From Flavisolibacter sp. (GTDB lineage: Bacteria > Bacteroidota > Bacteroidia > Chitinophagales > Chitinophagaceae): DNA of 15,026 bases. The stretch is taken from the NCBI GenBank assembly GCA_013695175.1, contig JACDAZ010000154.1, forward strand, positions 1 to 15,026, written 5' to 3'. This document shows positions 1 to 7,568 of the stretch, one piece after another. Below the pieces are notes generated by a model, which was not told the origin of the DNA, searched no databases, and saw only the letters and a list, made by a program, of their open reading frames with translations. Within the stretch, counting starts at the first letter, position 1. Each line of letters starts with the position of its first letter. Made by a program: the position numbers and the translations under genes.

Positions 1-1
1 T

Positions 2-628
2 TTTCAATCTGATATAATTCCGGAGCAAAATTGGAATGAAGAATGGGAACAAAATTTTAAACCTGTTATTGTTGATAAATTCTGTGCTGTACGTGCTCAT
101 TTCCATCAACCTGTTTCTACAGTTAAACATGAAATTATTATTACGCCAAAAATGAGTTTTGGTACAGGTCATCATGCAACAACTTATATGATGATGCAAC
201 AGATGGAGAATATAAATTTTATTGATAAAAATGTTTTAGATTTTGGAACCGGTACAGGTATACTTGCGATACTGTCAGAAAAATGTGGAGCGTCGTCAGT
301 CACTGCTATCGATAATGATGAATGGAGTTTTGAGAATGCAGGAGAAAATATTTCAAGGAATAACTGTAAAAAAATTTCTATCATTCATACTTCTGTTTTG
401 CCTGAAAATGAATTTGATATTATACTGGCAAACATCAATAAAAATATTATCCTGCAATACCTGCCCCAATTAAAAAATAAATCAAACAAAGAAACCTTGT
501 TTTTGTTTAGCGGTTTAATGAGTAATGATAAAGAAGATATAATGACCTGTGCAAAGAAACAAGGGCTTCACCTGCTAAAACAAATTGAAAATAATAATTG
601 GATATGCCTTTTATTTAGCATGGACTAA
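2..628 (+). CDS. prmA: Ribosomal protein L11 methyltransferase, 3' part
   Basis: PrmA is a cytoplasmic SAM-dependent methyltransferase that methylates lysines and the N-terminus of ribosomal protein L11. The reading frame is open from base 2 without a start, so the 5' end lies outside the window; 208 residues are visible, against roughly 270-290 for the full family. The visible part includes the PrmA linker block MSFGTGHHATT at visible residues 51-61, the SAM-binding motif VLDFGTGTG at about 78-86, the acidic ribose-binding DNDEW segment after it, and the ILANINKNI block that corresponds to the family's catalytic N-rich loop. The frame ends in TAA. No terminator follows; plsY starts 72 bases downstream behind its own candidate -7 box. 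Identification is firm because several PrmA-specific blocks occur in order. The alternative, a generic class I methyltransferase, does not explain the SFGTGHH block. Confidence 0.93.
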   Translation, partial: FQSDIIPEQNWNEEWEQNFKPVIVDKFCAVRAHFHQPVSTVKHEIIITPKMSFGTGHHATTYMMMQQMENINFIDKNVLDFGTGTGILAILSEKCGASSVTAIDNDEWSFENAGENISRNNCKKISIIHTSVLPENEFDIILANINKNIILQYLPQLKNKSNKETLFLFSGLMSNDKEDIMTCAKKQGLHLLKQIENNNWICLLFSMD

Positions 629-666
629 AGCAGTTTACTTTAACAGGAAACCTAAAATCTTTGTGT

Positions 667-674
667 TATTTTTG
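667..674 (+). promoter_or_regulatory. Candidate -7 box upstream of plsY
   Basis: The bases TATTTTTG match the Bacteroidota -7 consensus TAnnTTTG exactly and lie 27 bases before the plsY ATG. No good TTTG-like -33 box is visible at the usual distance, so this is a moderate call. Confidence 0.4.
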
Positions 675-700
675 CAGGCTGTTTAGTAATTGTATATTCT

Positions 701-1351
701 ATGGATGAAGTGTTATTGATAGCTCTTGCTTATATGATAGGAAGTATTCCAACTGCTGTTTGGGTTAGCAAAAGCTTGTTCAATTTCGATATACGTGATT
801 ATGGAAGTGGGAATGCAGGTGCAACAAATACCTATAGAATTTTAGGAGCTAAATGGGGCACATTTGTAATGGCTGTAGATATGATCAAGGCAGTTGTGGC
901 AGTAAAGCTTGTGTTTTTTTTACCCACTGCTTTTGAAGATAGTTTGTACCTGGTTAACATGCAGATTGGTCTTGGTTTAGCAGCTGTCGTAGGTCACATT
1001 TTTCCAATATGGGCAAATTTCAGAGGGGGTAAAGGTGTTGCAACTCTTTTTGGTATGGTGCTGGGAATTCAGCCAAATGTTGCCTTATGTTGTGTGGGTG
1101 TCTTTATACTTGTACTTTTTTTAACACGTTGGATTTCGCTTAGTTCTATACTTGCCAGTATAGCTTTCCCCATATTTATATTAGTAATTTTCAATGAGCC
1201 GGAGCATTTATACAGGATTTTTGCAATTACTGTTGCTATGCTTGTTTTGCTTACTCACCAAAAAAATATTGGTCGTTTATTAAAAGGTAATGAAAGTAAA
1301 GTTCCGATTTTAAAACATCGCGACAAGAGACGCCAAAGAAACAAAAAGTAA
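701..1351 (+). CDS. plsY: Glycerol-3-phosphate acyltransferase PlsY
   Basis: PlsY is an integral inner-membrane enzyme that transfers an acyl group from acyl-phosphate to glycerol-3-phosphate, giving lysophosphatidate, the first step of phospholipid synthesis in most bacteria. All three conserved loops are present: GSIPT from residue 14, DIRDYGSGNAGATN at 30-43, and GHIFPIWANFRGGKGVAT at 98-115. About five hydrophobic segments are seen, and the tail after residue 190 is very basic (KHRDKRRQRNKK), as expected for a cytoplasmic end. The length of 216 residues is normal for the family. The start ATG fits the first membrane segment and follows a candidate -7 box. It stands alone between prmA and the protease gene on the same strand. 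Function is essentially certain. Confidence 0.96.
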   Translation: MDEVLLIALAYMIGSIPTAVWVSKSLFNFDIRDYGSGNAGATNTYRILGAKWGTFVMAVDMIKAVVAVKLVFFLPTAFEDSLYLVNMQIGLGLAAVVGHIFPIWANFRGGKGVATLFGMVLGIQPNVALCCVGVFILVLFLTRWISLSSILASIAFPIFILVIFNEPEHLYRIFAITVAMLVLLTHQKNIGRLLKGNESKVPILKHRDKRRQRNKK

Positions 1352-1447
1352 TTACTTATTGTTAAAGGTTCTTCCTGCTCTTAAGCTTGTCCTCCTTATA
1401 GTTGTCTATTTGGTATAATCATTGAATTATTATCAAAAACGTTAGAC

Positions 1448-2257
1448 ATGTTAAAAAGAATATCAGCATTAGTTTTATTGGTTGTTGCTTTAGTTGGATG
1501 TTCTACAAATCCAGTTACTAATAGAAAGCAGTTTACACTTGTTTCAGAACAGGAGTTACAGTCAATGGCTAATCAACAATACAGACAATTTTTAGGATCA
1601 AATCCAGTTGTAAGTGCTTCATCTAACAAAGATGCTGCAATGGTTAGGCGAGTAGGTAACAGGCTTGCGTCTGCAGTTACATCTTATTATAAAGCCAATA
1701 ATTTACCTAATGTATTAGATGGTTATAAGTGGGAGTTTAATCTTGTAAGAGATAACAGCGCCAATGCATGGGCAATGCCCGGAGGTAAAGTTGTTGTACA
1801 TACAGGACTTCTTCCTATTACGCAAAATGAAGCAGCACTTGCAAATGTGTTGGGACACGAAATTTCTCACGCTATCTTCAGGCATGGTAATGAGCGGATG
1901 AGCCAGGGATTAGTTCAACAATTGGGTGGGGCAGCCTTATCTGTAGCTTTGGCAAACAGACCTGCTCAAACTCAAAATTTATTTATGCAGGCATTTGGTG
2001 TAGGTTCTGCAGTAGGCGTATTACTGCCTTTCGCCAGAAAGCATGAGCTGGAAGCAGACAGGTATGGGATGCGATGGGCAGCTATGGCAGGGTATAATCC
2101 TCAAGAAGCAATAAACTTGTGGCGTAGGATGGAGCAGCAGGCATCTGCCGGCAGACCACCTGATTTTTTAAGCACTCACCCTTCAGAAGGCAGGCGTATA
2201 CAAGAATTAGAAAGATATCTGCCTGAAGCCCGCAAATATTATAAACCCATGAAATAG
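1448..2257 (+). CDS. M48 family metalloprotease, lipoprotein (LoiP/HtpX-like)
   Basis: This is a zinc-dependent endopeptidase of family M48 that probably takes part in envelope protein quality control on the periplasmic side. The N-terminus is a lipoprotein signal: basic MLKR, a hydrophobic stretch, then LVGC with the lipidated cysteine at residue 18. After Cys comes STNPV, with no cluster of acidic/lysine residues that would suggest surface export in Bacteroidota. The zinc site is HEISH at residues 137-141, with the third ligand Glu202 in EADRYG. The preceding NAWAMPGGKVVVHTGLL block and the later FLSTHPSEGRR block are typical of the LoiP/YggG-like subgroup. At 269 residues it is full length for the single-domain type and lacks the TPR region of BepA. 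A strong terminator follows 19 bases after the stop. The natural substrate cannot be told from sequence. Confidence 0.93.
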   Translation: MLKRISALVLLVVALVGCSTNPVTNRKQFTLVSEQELQSMANQQYRQFLGSNPVVSASSNKDAAMVRRVGNRLASAVTSYYKANNLPNVLDGYKWEFNLVRDNSANAWAMPGGKVVVHTGLLPITQNEAALANVLGHEISHAIFRHGNERMSQGLVQQLGGAALSVALANRPAQTQNLFMQAFGVGSAVGVLLPFARKHELEADRYGMRWAAMAGYNPQEAINLWRRMEQQASAGRPPDFLSTHPSEGRRIQELERYLPEARKYYKPMK

Positions 2258-2276
2258 TTGGGATATTAACATTTTA

Positions 2277-2310
2277 ATCCTGCTAAAACAAATTTTAGCG
2301 GGATTTTTTT
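2277..2310 (+). terminator. Intrinsic terminator of the M48 protease gene
   Basis: A 12-bp stem (left arm 2277-2288, right arm 2293-2304, one G-T pair) closes a CAAA loop and runs into seven T residues. It starts 19 bases after the protease stop and separates that gene from the DUF3052-like gene. Confidence 0.9.
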
Positions 2311-2321
2311 CATTTAAGCTG

Positions 2322-2351
2322 TTCGTGAGCAGCAGAAAAGTCGTACTTTTG
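2322..2351 (+). promoter_or_regulatory. Bacteroidota-type promoter of the DUF3052-like gene
   Basis: A perfect -7 box TACTTTTG (TAnnTTTG) lies at 2344-2351. A TTCG at 2322-2325, one mismatch from the -33 TTTG, sits 22 bases upstream of the -7 box start. It comes directly after a terminator and about 70 bases before the chosen start, so it implies an independent transcript with a leader of roughly 65 bases. Confidence 0.6.
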
Positions 2352-2421
2352 CACATCTGTTTTTGTGAAAATCCGTTCTTTCCAATCAACTGCTTGTTTT
2401 TTTTTAAACTTAAAAACTTCT

Positions 2422-2883
2422 ATGTCACAAACAATTCTTGAAAAGCTTCAGATTACTAACGAGAAAACAATTTTAATCCAGGGTTTGCCTTCATCAATTG
2501 AAAAACAATTTGCAAAGCTTTCATTTGCAAAAAACCTCACTCCACTTTTACGTTCAAGAGGTTTAGATTTTGCACTGGTGTTTGCTGTAAGTGAAAACCA
2601 GTTAAATAATATTTTGATGGATATTATGCCTGCTTTAAAAGACGATACAAAACTTTGGATTGCACATCCTAAGCTTACTTCAAAAATTGTTACTGATCTA
2701 AATAGAGAAAGTAGCTGGCAGAAACTTACTGGAAGTGGTTTTGAATGTTGTGAAAAAGTAGCACTGGATCATGTTTGGATGGCTGGGAATTTTAAAAAGG
2801 CTGATGTTGTTGAAGAGATTGAATTGTTTGAAGAGGAAGTAATGGTTGCCAATCCGGTTAAAAGAAAAGTTGCCGGAGTTTAA
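2422..2883 (+). CDS. DUF3052-like small protein of unknown function
   Basis: A 153-residue cytoplasmic protein with no signal peptide and no membrane segment. It resembles the DUF3052 family: an N-terminal KLQI..EKTILIQG strand, a central segment FALVFAVSENQLNNIL, and the diagnostic C-terminal blocks LWIAHPKLTSK, DLNRESSWQKL and VALDHVWMAGNF, which parallel the family pattern W.A.PK...DL.R...W..L...VA.D..W...F. The tail (about 130-153) is acidic and then basic (EEIELFEEE, KRK). The frame is open upstream to a GTG at 2365, but ATG at 2422 is preferred because homology begins there, the promoter-proximal stretch would encode an unlikely leader, and the bases before it are A-rich as usual for this phylum. 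It is monocistronic, bracketed by terminators. The family's molecular function is not known to me, and none is asserted. Confidence 0.8.
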   Translation: MSQTILEKLQITNEKTILIQGLPSSIEKQFAKLSFAKNLTPLLRSRGLDFALVFAVSENQLNNILMDIMPALKDDTKLWIAHPKLTSKIVTDLNRESSWQKLTGSGFECCEKVALDHVWMAGNFKKADVVEEIELFEEEVMVANPVKRKVAGV

Positions 2884-2901
2884 AGCCTAATAAAACTCAT
2901 T

Positions 2902-2932
2902 AGCCATAGAGATTTTCTATGGCTTTTTTTTT
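2902..2932 (+). terminator. Intrinsic terminator after the DUF3052-like gene
   Basis: A perfect 9-bp stem AGCCATAGA / TCTATGGCT with a GATTT loop is followed by an uninterrupted run of T residues ending at 2932. It lies 18 bases past the stop codon. Confidence 0.92.
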
Positions 2933-3078
2933 AGACGTATTAAAGAGAATTATTTAGAAAATCTTTTTTTTTAAATATTCATTTTTTTTCAGAGTAAAAT
3001 TTTCTACACGTGCATCTTCTACCTGAATTAGAAGTATAAATAATAGTGTAAAACTGTTGGCATGTAAATAGTAATTAT

Positions 3079-4269
3079 ATGTACATGCCAATAAATACAC
3101 CCGCTGCCCCCTGGCAATTTTTAGACGATATTGATCTTATTTGTTTTTCTCACTTACGATGGGATTTTGTTTATCAAAGACCTCAGCATTTATTAAGCAG
3201 GTTTGCCAACTTTACAAGAGTTTTTTATTTGGAAGAACCTATTTTTCATGATGGCCCGGATAAGTTGATAATTAGTAAATCTGCAGATAATATTTATGTT
3301 GCAGTACCTCACCTTCAACATGGTAAAAGCCATGAAGAAATTGTTCAAAAGCAGGCAGAGTTGATTGCTGACCTGGTTCAGGAAATGGAAATAAATAAAT
3401 ATTTTACCTGGTATTATACTCCAATGGCTCTTCCTTATAGTTTACACCTGAAACCACAAATGATAGTATATGATTGTATGGATGAACTTTCGGCCTTTAA
3501 ATTTGCACCAGTTGAATTAAAGCAAAATGAAAAGGAATTAATGCAAATAGCTGATGTTGTCTTTACTGGCGGTTATAGTATATACGAAGCAAAAAAAAAT
3601 CAGCATCCTAACATTTATCCATTTCCAAGCAGTATAGATAAAGATCATTTTGCAAGAGCACGAATTATAAATTCTGATCCCGATGATCAGAAGCATATTC
3701 CACATCCACGCTTTGGTTTTTATGGAGTTATTGATGAGCGATTTGATATAGATATGATAGCGGGAGCAGCAATAGCAAAACCTGATTGGCAATTTGTATT
3801 GATAGGGCCTATTGTAAAAATTGATCCTGACACTTTGCCAAGATTTAAAAATATTCATTACCTGGGACCCAAATCGTATGAGCAACTGCCTGAATATTTA
3901 GCAGGATGGGATGTAGCTATTATACCATTTGCAATAAATGAATCTACAAAATATATAAGCCCCACTAAAACACCAGAATATTTAGCAGCCGGTAAACCTG
4001 TAATTTCTACTCCAATCAAAGATGTTGTTTCACCTTATGGAGATAATAAACTTGTTCATATTGCATCAAATACAAAACAATTTATTAAAAACGGCGAAAC
4101 AATTCTGAATAAAAAAAACAGCAAGGTTTGGTTAACAAAAGTTGATTCATTTTTAGCAGGAAATTCATGGGACAGAACGTGGAGCCAAATGGCAAAACAC
4201 ATTGAAACAACAATTGGAACTGAGATAAAAGTTACAAACACAAAGGCAAAAGGAAAGATATATGTTTGA
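3079..4269 (+). CDS. GT-B glycosyltransferase (GT4-like), first gene of the glf operon
   Basis: A soluble 396-residue glycosyltransferase with the two-Rossmann-fold GT-B plan; it probably adds a sugar from a nucleotide donor to a lipid- or glycan-linked acceptor at the cytoplasmic membrane face. The N-terminal half carries the LRWDFVYQRPQHLLSRFA block typical of a bacterial surface-polysaccharide GT subgroup, and YDCMDELSAF near residue 135. The C-terminal half has RFGFYGVIDERFD, WQFVLIGP and the donor-site stretch with SPTKTPEYLAAGKPVIST, where the Glu corresponds to the conserved GT4-type glutamate. Start could be residue 1 (ATG 3079) or residue 3 (ATG 3085). Its stop overlaps the glf start by 8 bases, so the two are translationally coupled. 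Given the glf partner, UDP-galactofuranose is a reasonable donor, but this is inference. No convincing promoter was found in the AT-rich, poly-T-bearing 146-base gap upstream (2933-3078). Confidence 0.85.
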   Translation: MYMPINTPAAPWQFLDDIDLICFSHLRWDFVYQRPQHLLSRFANFTRVFYLEEPIFHDGPDKLIISKSADNIYVAVPHLQHGKSHEEIVQKQAELIADLVQEMEINKYFTWYYTPMALPYSLHLKPQMIVYDCMDELSAFKFAPVELKQNEKELMQIADVVFTGGYSIYEAKKNQHPNIYPFPSSIDKDHFARARIINSDPDDQKHIPHPRFGFYGVIDERFDIDMIAGAAIAKPDWQFVLIGPIVKIDPDTLPRFKNIHYLGPKSYEQLPEYLAGWDVAIIPFAINESTKYISPTKTPEYLAAGKPVISTPIKDVVSPYGDNKLVHIASNTKQFIKNGETILNKKNSKVWLTKVDSFLAGNSWDRTWSQMAKHIETTIGTEIKVTNTKAKGKIYV

Positions 4270-5401
4270 TTACCTGATAGTAGGAGCCGGCTTTGCAGGA
4301 AGTGTATTAGCAGAAAGATTAGCATCTAAGGCAGGAAAGAAAATTCTTATTATAGATAAAAGAAATCATATAGCGGGTAACGCCTACGATTATTATAATA
4401 CTGATGGAATTTTAATTCATAAGTATGGTCCGCATATATTTCATACAAACAGTAAAGACGTTTTTGAATACCTAAACAATTTTACTGAATGGCGGCCCTA
4501 TGAACATAAAGTATTAGCGAGCGTTGATGGCCAGTTAGTACCTATACCAATCAATTTAAATACTATCAACCAACTTTATGGCTTGAATTTAAACAGTTCT
4601 CAAGTTGAAGATTTTTTTGCATCCAAAGCTGAACCCGTATCGAGGGTACAAACATCAGAAGACGTTGTTGTAAGCAAAGTTGGAAGAGAACTTTATGATA
4701 AATTCTTCAGAGGCTATACAAGAAAACAATGGGATTTAGACCCATCTGAACTTGATGCCAGTGTAACAGCACGTGTGCCTACAAGAACCAATAAAGATGA
4801 CAGATATTTTACAGATACTTACCAGGCCATGCCATTGCATGGTTATACCGTTATGTTTCAGAATATGCTGTCACATCCTAATATCAAAATAATGTTGAAT
4901 ACAGATTATAAGGAAGTTATTGATCTGATTCCTCATAAGCAACTGATTTTTACCGGTCCTATTGATTCTTATTTTGATTATTGTTATGGGAAGCTGCCAT
5001 ACAGATCGCTGGAGTTTAAATTTGAAACTATTGATAGTGAGTATTATCAACAAACAGGTACGGTCAATTATCCCAACGAACAATTATATACGAGGATAAC
5101 AGATTTCAAATATTTAACCGGGCAAAAGCATTCTAAAACAACCATTGTTTATGAATTTCCATGTGCTGAAGGTGATCCTTACTACCCGGTACCAAGAGCA
5201 GAAAATGCTGAGATATATAAAAAATACCAGCAATTGGCTGCAACTATTTCTAATACATATTTTGTTGGTCGGTTAGCTACATATAAATATTATAATATGG
5301 ACCAGGTGGTGGCTCAGGCATTAACAACATTTAAAAAAATTATGCAGGAGGAACCTGAAACACATGTTAACGGACAAAAAAATACCATTGTGCAATCCTG
5401 A
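4262..5401 (+). CDS. glf: UDP-galactopyranose mutase
   Basis: Glf is a flavoenzyme that interconverts UDP-galactopyranose and UDP-galactofuranose using reduced FAD; the product is the donor for galactofuranose in surface glycans. The FAD-binding dinucleotide motif VGAGFAGS is at residues 7-14, followed by IDKRNHIAGNAYD at 31-43. Other family blocks are YGPHIFHT (55-62), GYTRKQW (151-157), RVPTRTNKDDRYF with the substrate-phosphate arginines (171-183) and YQAMPLHGYT (187-196). The C-terminal half has TIVYEFP and FVGRLATYKYYNMDQ, the usual FAD-contact end. At 379 residues it is full length. It overlaps the upstream glycosyltransferase by 8 bases and the downstream fusion gene by 38 bases, which points to coupled translation. 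No rmlABC or other nucleotide-sugar genes lie in the window. Identification is very secure. Confidence 0.97.
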   Translation: MFDYLIVGAGFAGSVLAERLASKAGKKILIIDKRNHIAGNAYDYYNTDGILIHKYGPHIFHTNSKDVFEYLNNFTEWRPYEHKVLASVDGQLVPIPINLNTINQLYGLNLNSSQVEDFFASKAEPVSRVQTSEDVVVSKVGRELYDKFFRGYTRKQWDLDPSELDASVTARVPTRTNKDDRYFTDTYQAMPLHGYTVMFQNMLSHPNIKIMLNTDYKEVIDLIPHKQLIFTGPIDSYFDYCYGKLPYRSLEFKFETIDSEYYQQTGTVNYPNEQLYTRITDFKYLTGQKHSKTTIVYEFPCAEGDPYYPVPRAENAEIYKKYQQLAATISNTYFVGRLATYKYYNMDQVVAQALTTFKKIMQEEPETHVNGQKNTIVQS

Positions 5402-7553
5402 AGTCTGGGGCGGAATAGAATGTACTATTAACAGGGTAAATGATAATTATTTGGATCAGCTTAGGATTTCAAATTTTTATCACCAACCTTATATTACAAC
5501 TATAGCAGATCTTGGAATAAAGAAAATTAGATTTCCTATTCTATGGGAAAAGCATCAGCCTGACAGTGGTGGTCTTATTGACTGGACCTGGACTCAAACA
5601 CAATTAAAATTATTACAGGAAAAAGAAGTAGAAGTTATAGCAGGTTTAATTCATCATGGTAGCGGACCGGAATTCACAAATCTAACCCATGAAAATTTTC
5701 CGGAACTTTTTGCTAAATATGCCGGTGAAGTAGCCAAAAAATTTCCCTGGATTGAATATTATACACCAGTCAATGAACCTTTAACTACAGCACGTTTTAG
5801 TGGTTTATATGGTGTATGGTATCCGCATGCAAAAGATGCAAAGAGTTTTATGCTAATGCTGCTCAACCAAATTAAAGCTGTTGTTCTGGCAATGCAGGAA
5901 ATAAGGAAAATTAATCCTAACGCAAAACTCATTCAAACAGAAGACTTGGGTAAAGTTTACAGTACCAGGAAATTAAAATATCAGGCAGATTTTGAAAATG
6001 AGAGAAGGTGGCTTACTTATGATCTTCTTTGTGGTTTGGTTGATGAAAAGCATAAGCTTTGGAATTATTTAATTTGGTTGGGAATACCGGCAACAACATT
6101 ATATTTTTTTATTGAGAACACATGTACACCAGATGTATTTGGATTTAATCATTATGTTACTTCAGAAAGATTTATTGATGATGATTTAAAAAAATACCCC
6201 TCTCATACACATGGTGGTAATGGCAGACATACATATGCTGATGTAGAAGTGGTAAGGGTGAAATTGAATGAAGAAATAGGTATAAAATCTTTACTAAGAG
6301 AGGCTTGGGAAAGATATCAAAAACCAATTGCTGTTACAGAAGTACACTTGCATTGCCACAGGGAGGAACAACTAAGATGGTTTAAATATGTGTGGAACTC
6401 CTGCACTGAATTAACAAATGAAGGAGTAGATATAAGAGCAGTTACAGCATGGGCTTTATTTGGTTCCTATGGCTGGAATAAATTATTAACAGTGGATAAT
6501 GGAGATTACGAACCCGGTGTGTTTGATATAAGATCCGGTACACCGCGTCCAACAGCATTATCAGGTTTTTTAAAAGAACTTACGTCAACTAATAATTCAA
6601 CTAACCAATTATTAAAAATAGAAGGCTGGTGGCAAAGAGACTGCAGGTATATATATGATCCGGTAATCAGCCAGATGCAGGTGGTAAAAAATAAGCTCAA
6701 AATGAGACCGCTTCTTATAATAGGGAAAAGAGGAACACTAGGAAAAGCATTTGCCAGAGCTTGTGAAAAAAGAGCACTTCCATATCGATTGCTAAGCCGT
6801 CAGGATTGTGATATAGCTGATTTGGGAAGCATAGAATCAGCAATTGATTTATATAAACCCTGGGCTATTATAAATGCTGCCGGTTATGTAAGAGTAGATG
6901 ATGCGGAAAAAGAAGAGGCACAATGTTATAGAGAGAATCAATGTGGTCCATTAAATCTAGCATATTCCTGTAAAAAGCATGTAATAAAACTTGTAAATTT
7001 TTCAAGTGATCTTGTCTTTGATGGTAAAAAAGAAACTCCTTATGTTGAAAGCGATGAAGTAAATCCTTTAAATGTATATGGACGAAGTAAGGCTTTAAGT
7101 GAGCAGCAGGTAAAAGATGCAGATCCTTATGCATTGATCATTAGAACCAGTGCTTTTTTTAGTCCATCAGATCAATATAATTTTATTCACTGGGTTGAGA
7201 ATAATATTTTGAATCAGCAGGAAATTACCGTAGCTAATGATGTTGTTATTTCACCTACCTACGTACCGGATTTGGTAGATGCAACATTGGATTTATTGGT
7301 AGACGGAGAAAAAGGATTGTGGCATTTATCAAATAAAGGTTCATTAACCTGGGCGGACCTGGCTATGGAAACTGCAAGAATTTATGATTGCTCAACTAGC
7401 CTGGTAAACGCAGTACCGGTTAAAGAAATGAACCTTCCGGCAGCACGACCACTATATACTGTTTTAGGAAGTGAAAAGGGTGCAGTTATGCCTTACCTGG
7501 ATCATGCACTTCAACGTTATTTTCATGAAAAAAAGCAATTTGTAGAGTGGTAA
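5364..7553 (+). CDS. GH1-like glycosidase fused to RmlD-like reductase
   Basis: A 729-residue two-domain cytoplasmic protein with no signal peptide. Residues about 10-410 form a clan-A glycoside hydrolase barrel related to GH1: VWGGIECTINRV at the start, the acid/base motif TPVNEPL with Glu138, and a nucleophile motif ITVTE-like AVTEVHLH with Glu326, both catalytic glutamates being present. Residues about 448-725 form an RmlD-type sugar-nucleotide dehydrogenase: Rossmann motif IIGKRGTLG (452-460), FSSDLVFDG (546-554), and the SDR catalytic pair in VYGRSK (Tyr572, Lys576). RmlD normally reduces dTDP-4-keto-L-rhamnose, but no other dTDP-rhamnose genes are nearby, so the substrate is open. The start lies inside glf (38-base overlap); conserved sequence begins within 15 residues of it, which supports this ATG. 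galM follows 15 bases after the stop. One reading frame runs unbroken through both domains, so this is a genuine fusion here. Confidence 0.88.
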   Translation: MLTDKKIPLCNPEVWGGIECTINRVNDNYLDQLRISNFYHQPYITTIADLGIKKIRFPILWEKHQPDSGGLIDWTWTQTQLKLLQEKEVEVIAGLIHHGSGPEFTNLTHENFPELFAKYAGEVAKKFPWIEYYTPVNEPLTTARFSGLYGVWYPHAKDAKSFMLMLLNQIKAVVLAMQEIRKINPNAKLIQTEDLGKVYSTRKLKYQADFENERRWLTYDLLCGLVDEKHKLWNYLIWLGIPATTLYFFIENTCTPDVFGFNHYVTSERFIDDDLKKYPSHTHGGNGRHTYADVEVVRVKLNEEIGIKSLLREAWERYQKPIAVTEVHLHCHREEQLRWFKYVWNSCTELTNEGVDIRAVTAWALFGSYGWNKLLTVDNGDYEPGVFDIRSGTPRPTALSGFLKELTSTNNSTNQLLKIEGWWQRDCRYIYDPVISQMQVVKNKLKMRPLLIIGKRGTLGKAFARACEKRALPYRLLSRQDCDIADLGSIESAIDLYKPWAIINAAGYVRVDDAEKEEAQCYRENQCGPLNLAYSCKKHVIKLVNFSSDLVFDGKKETPYVESDEVNPLNVYGRSKALSEQQVKDADPYALIIRTSAFFSPSDQYNFIHWVENNILNQQEITVANDVVISPTYVPDLVDATLDLLVDGEKGLWHLSNKGSLTWADLAMETARIYDCSTSLVNAVPVKEMNLPAARPLYTVLGSEKGAVMPYLDHALQRYFHEKKQFVEW

Positions 7554-7568
7554 TCAATAATTTTATTG

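Noticed and set aside
2365..2421. GTG-initiated N-terminal extension of the DUF3052-like protein
   Set aside because: The extra 19 residues are not family-like, the start would lie only about 13 bases after the -7 box, and ATG 2422 has a normal A-rich upstream context.
2924..2990. Several poly-T runs after the DUF3052-like gene as a special element
   Set aside because: The first run is the terminator tail, and the rest fits simple base composition of an AT-rich gap; no repeat unit is present.
3016..3034. CTTCTA / TAGAAG dyad upstream of the glycosyltransferase as an operator
   Set aside because: Six-base arms with a 7-base spacer in AT-rich sequence are likely by chance and no promoter is recognisable beside them.
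4056..4325. 89-codon open frame on the - strand across the glycosyltransferase/glf junction
   Set aside because: It lies opposite two well-supported genes and has no recognisable features; treated as a shadow frame.
7566..7568. TTG as the galM start
   Set aside because: An ATG follows immediately at 7569, and ATG is the stronger start.
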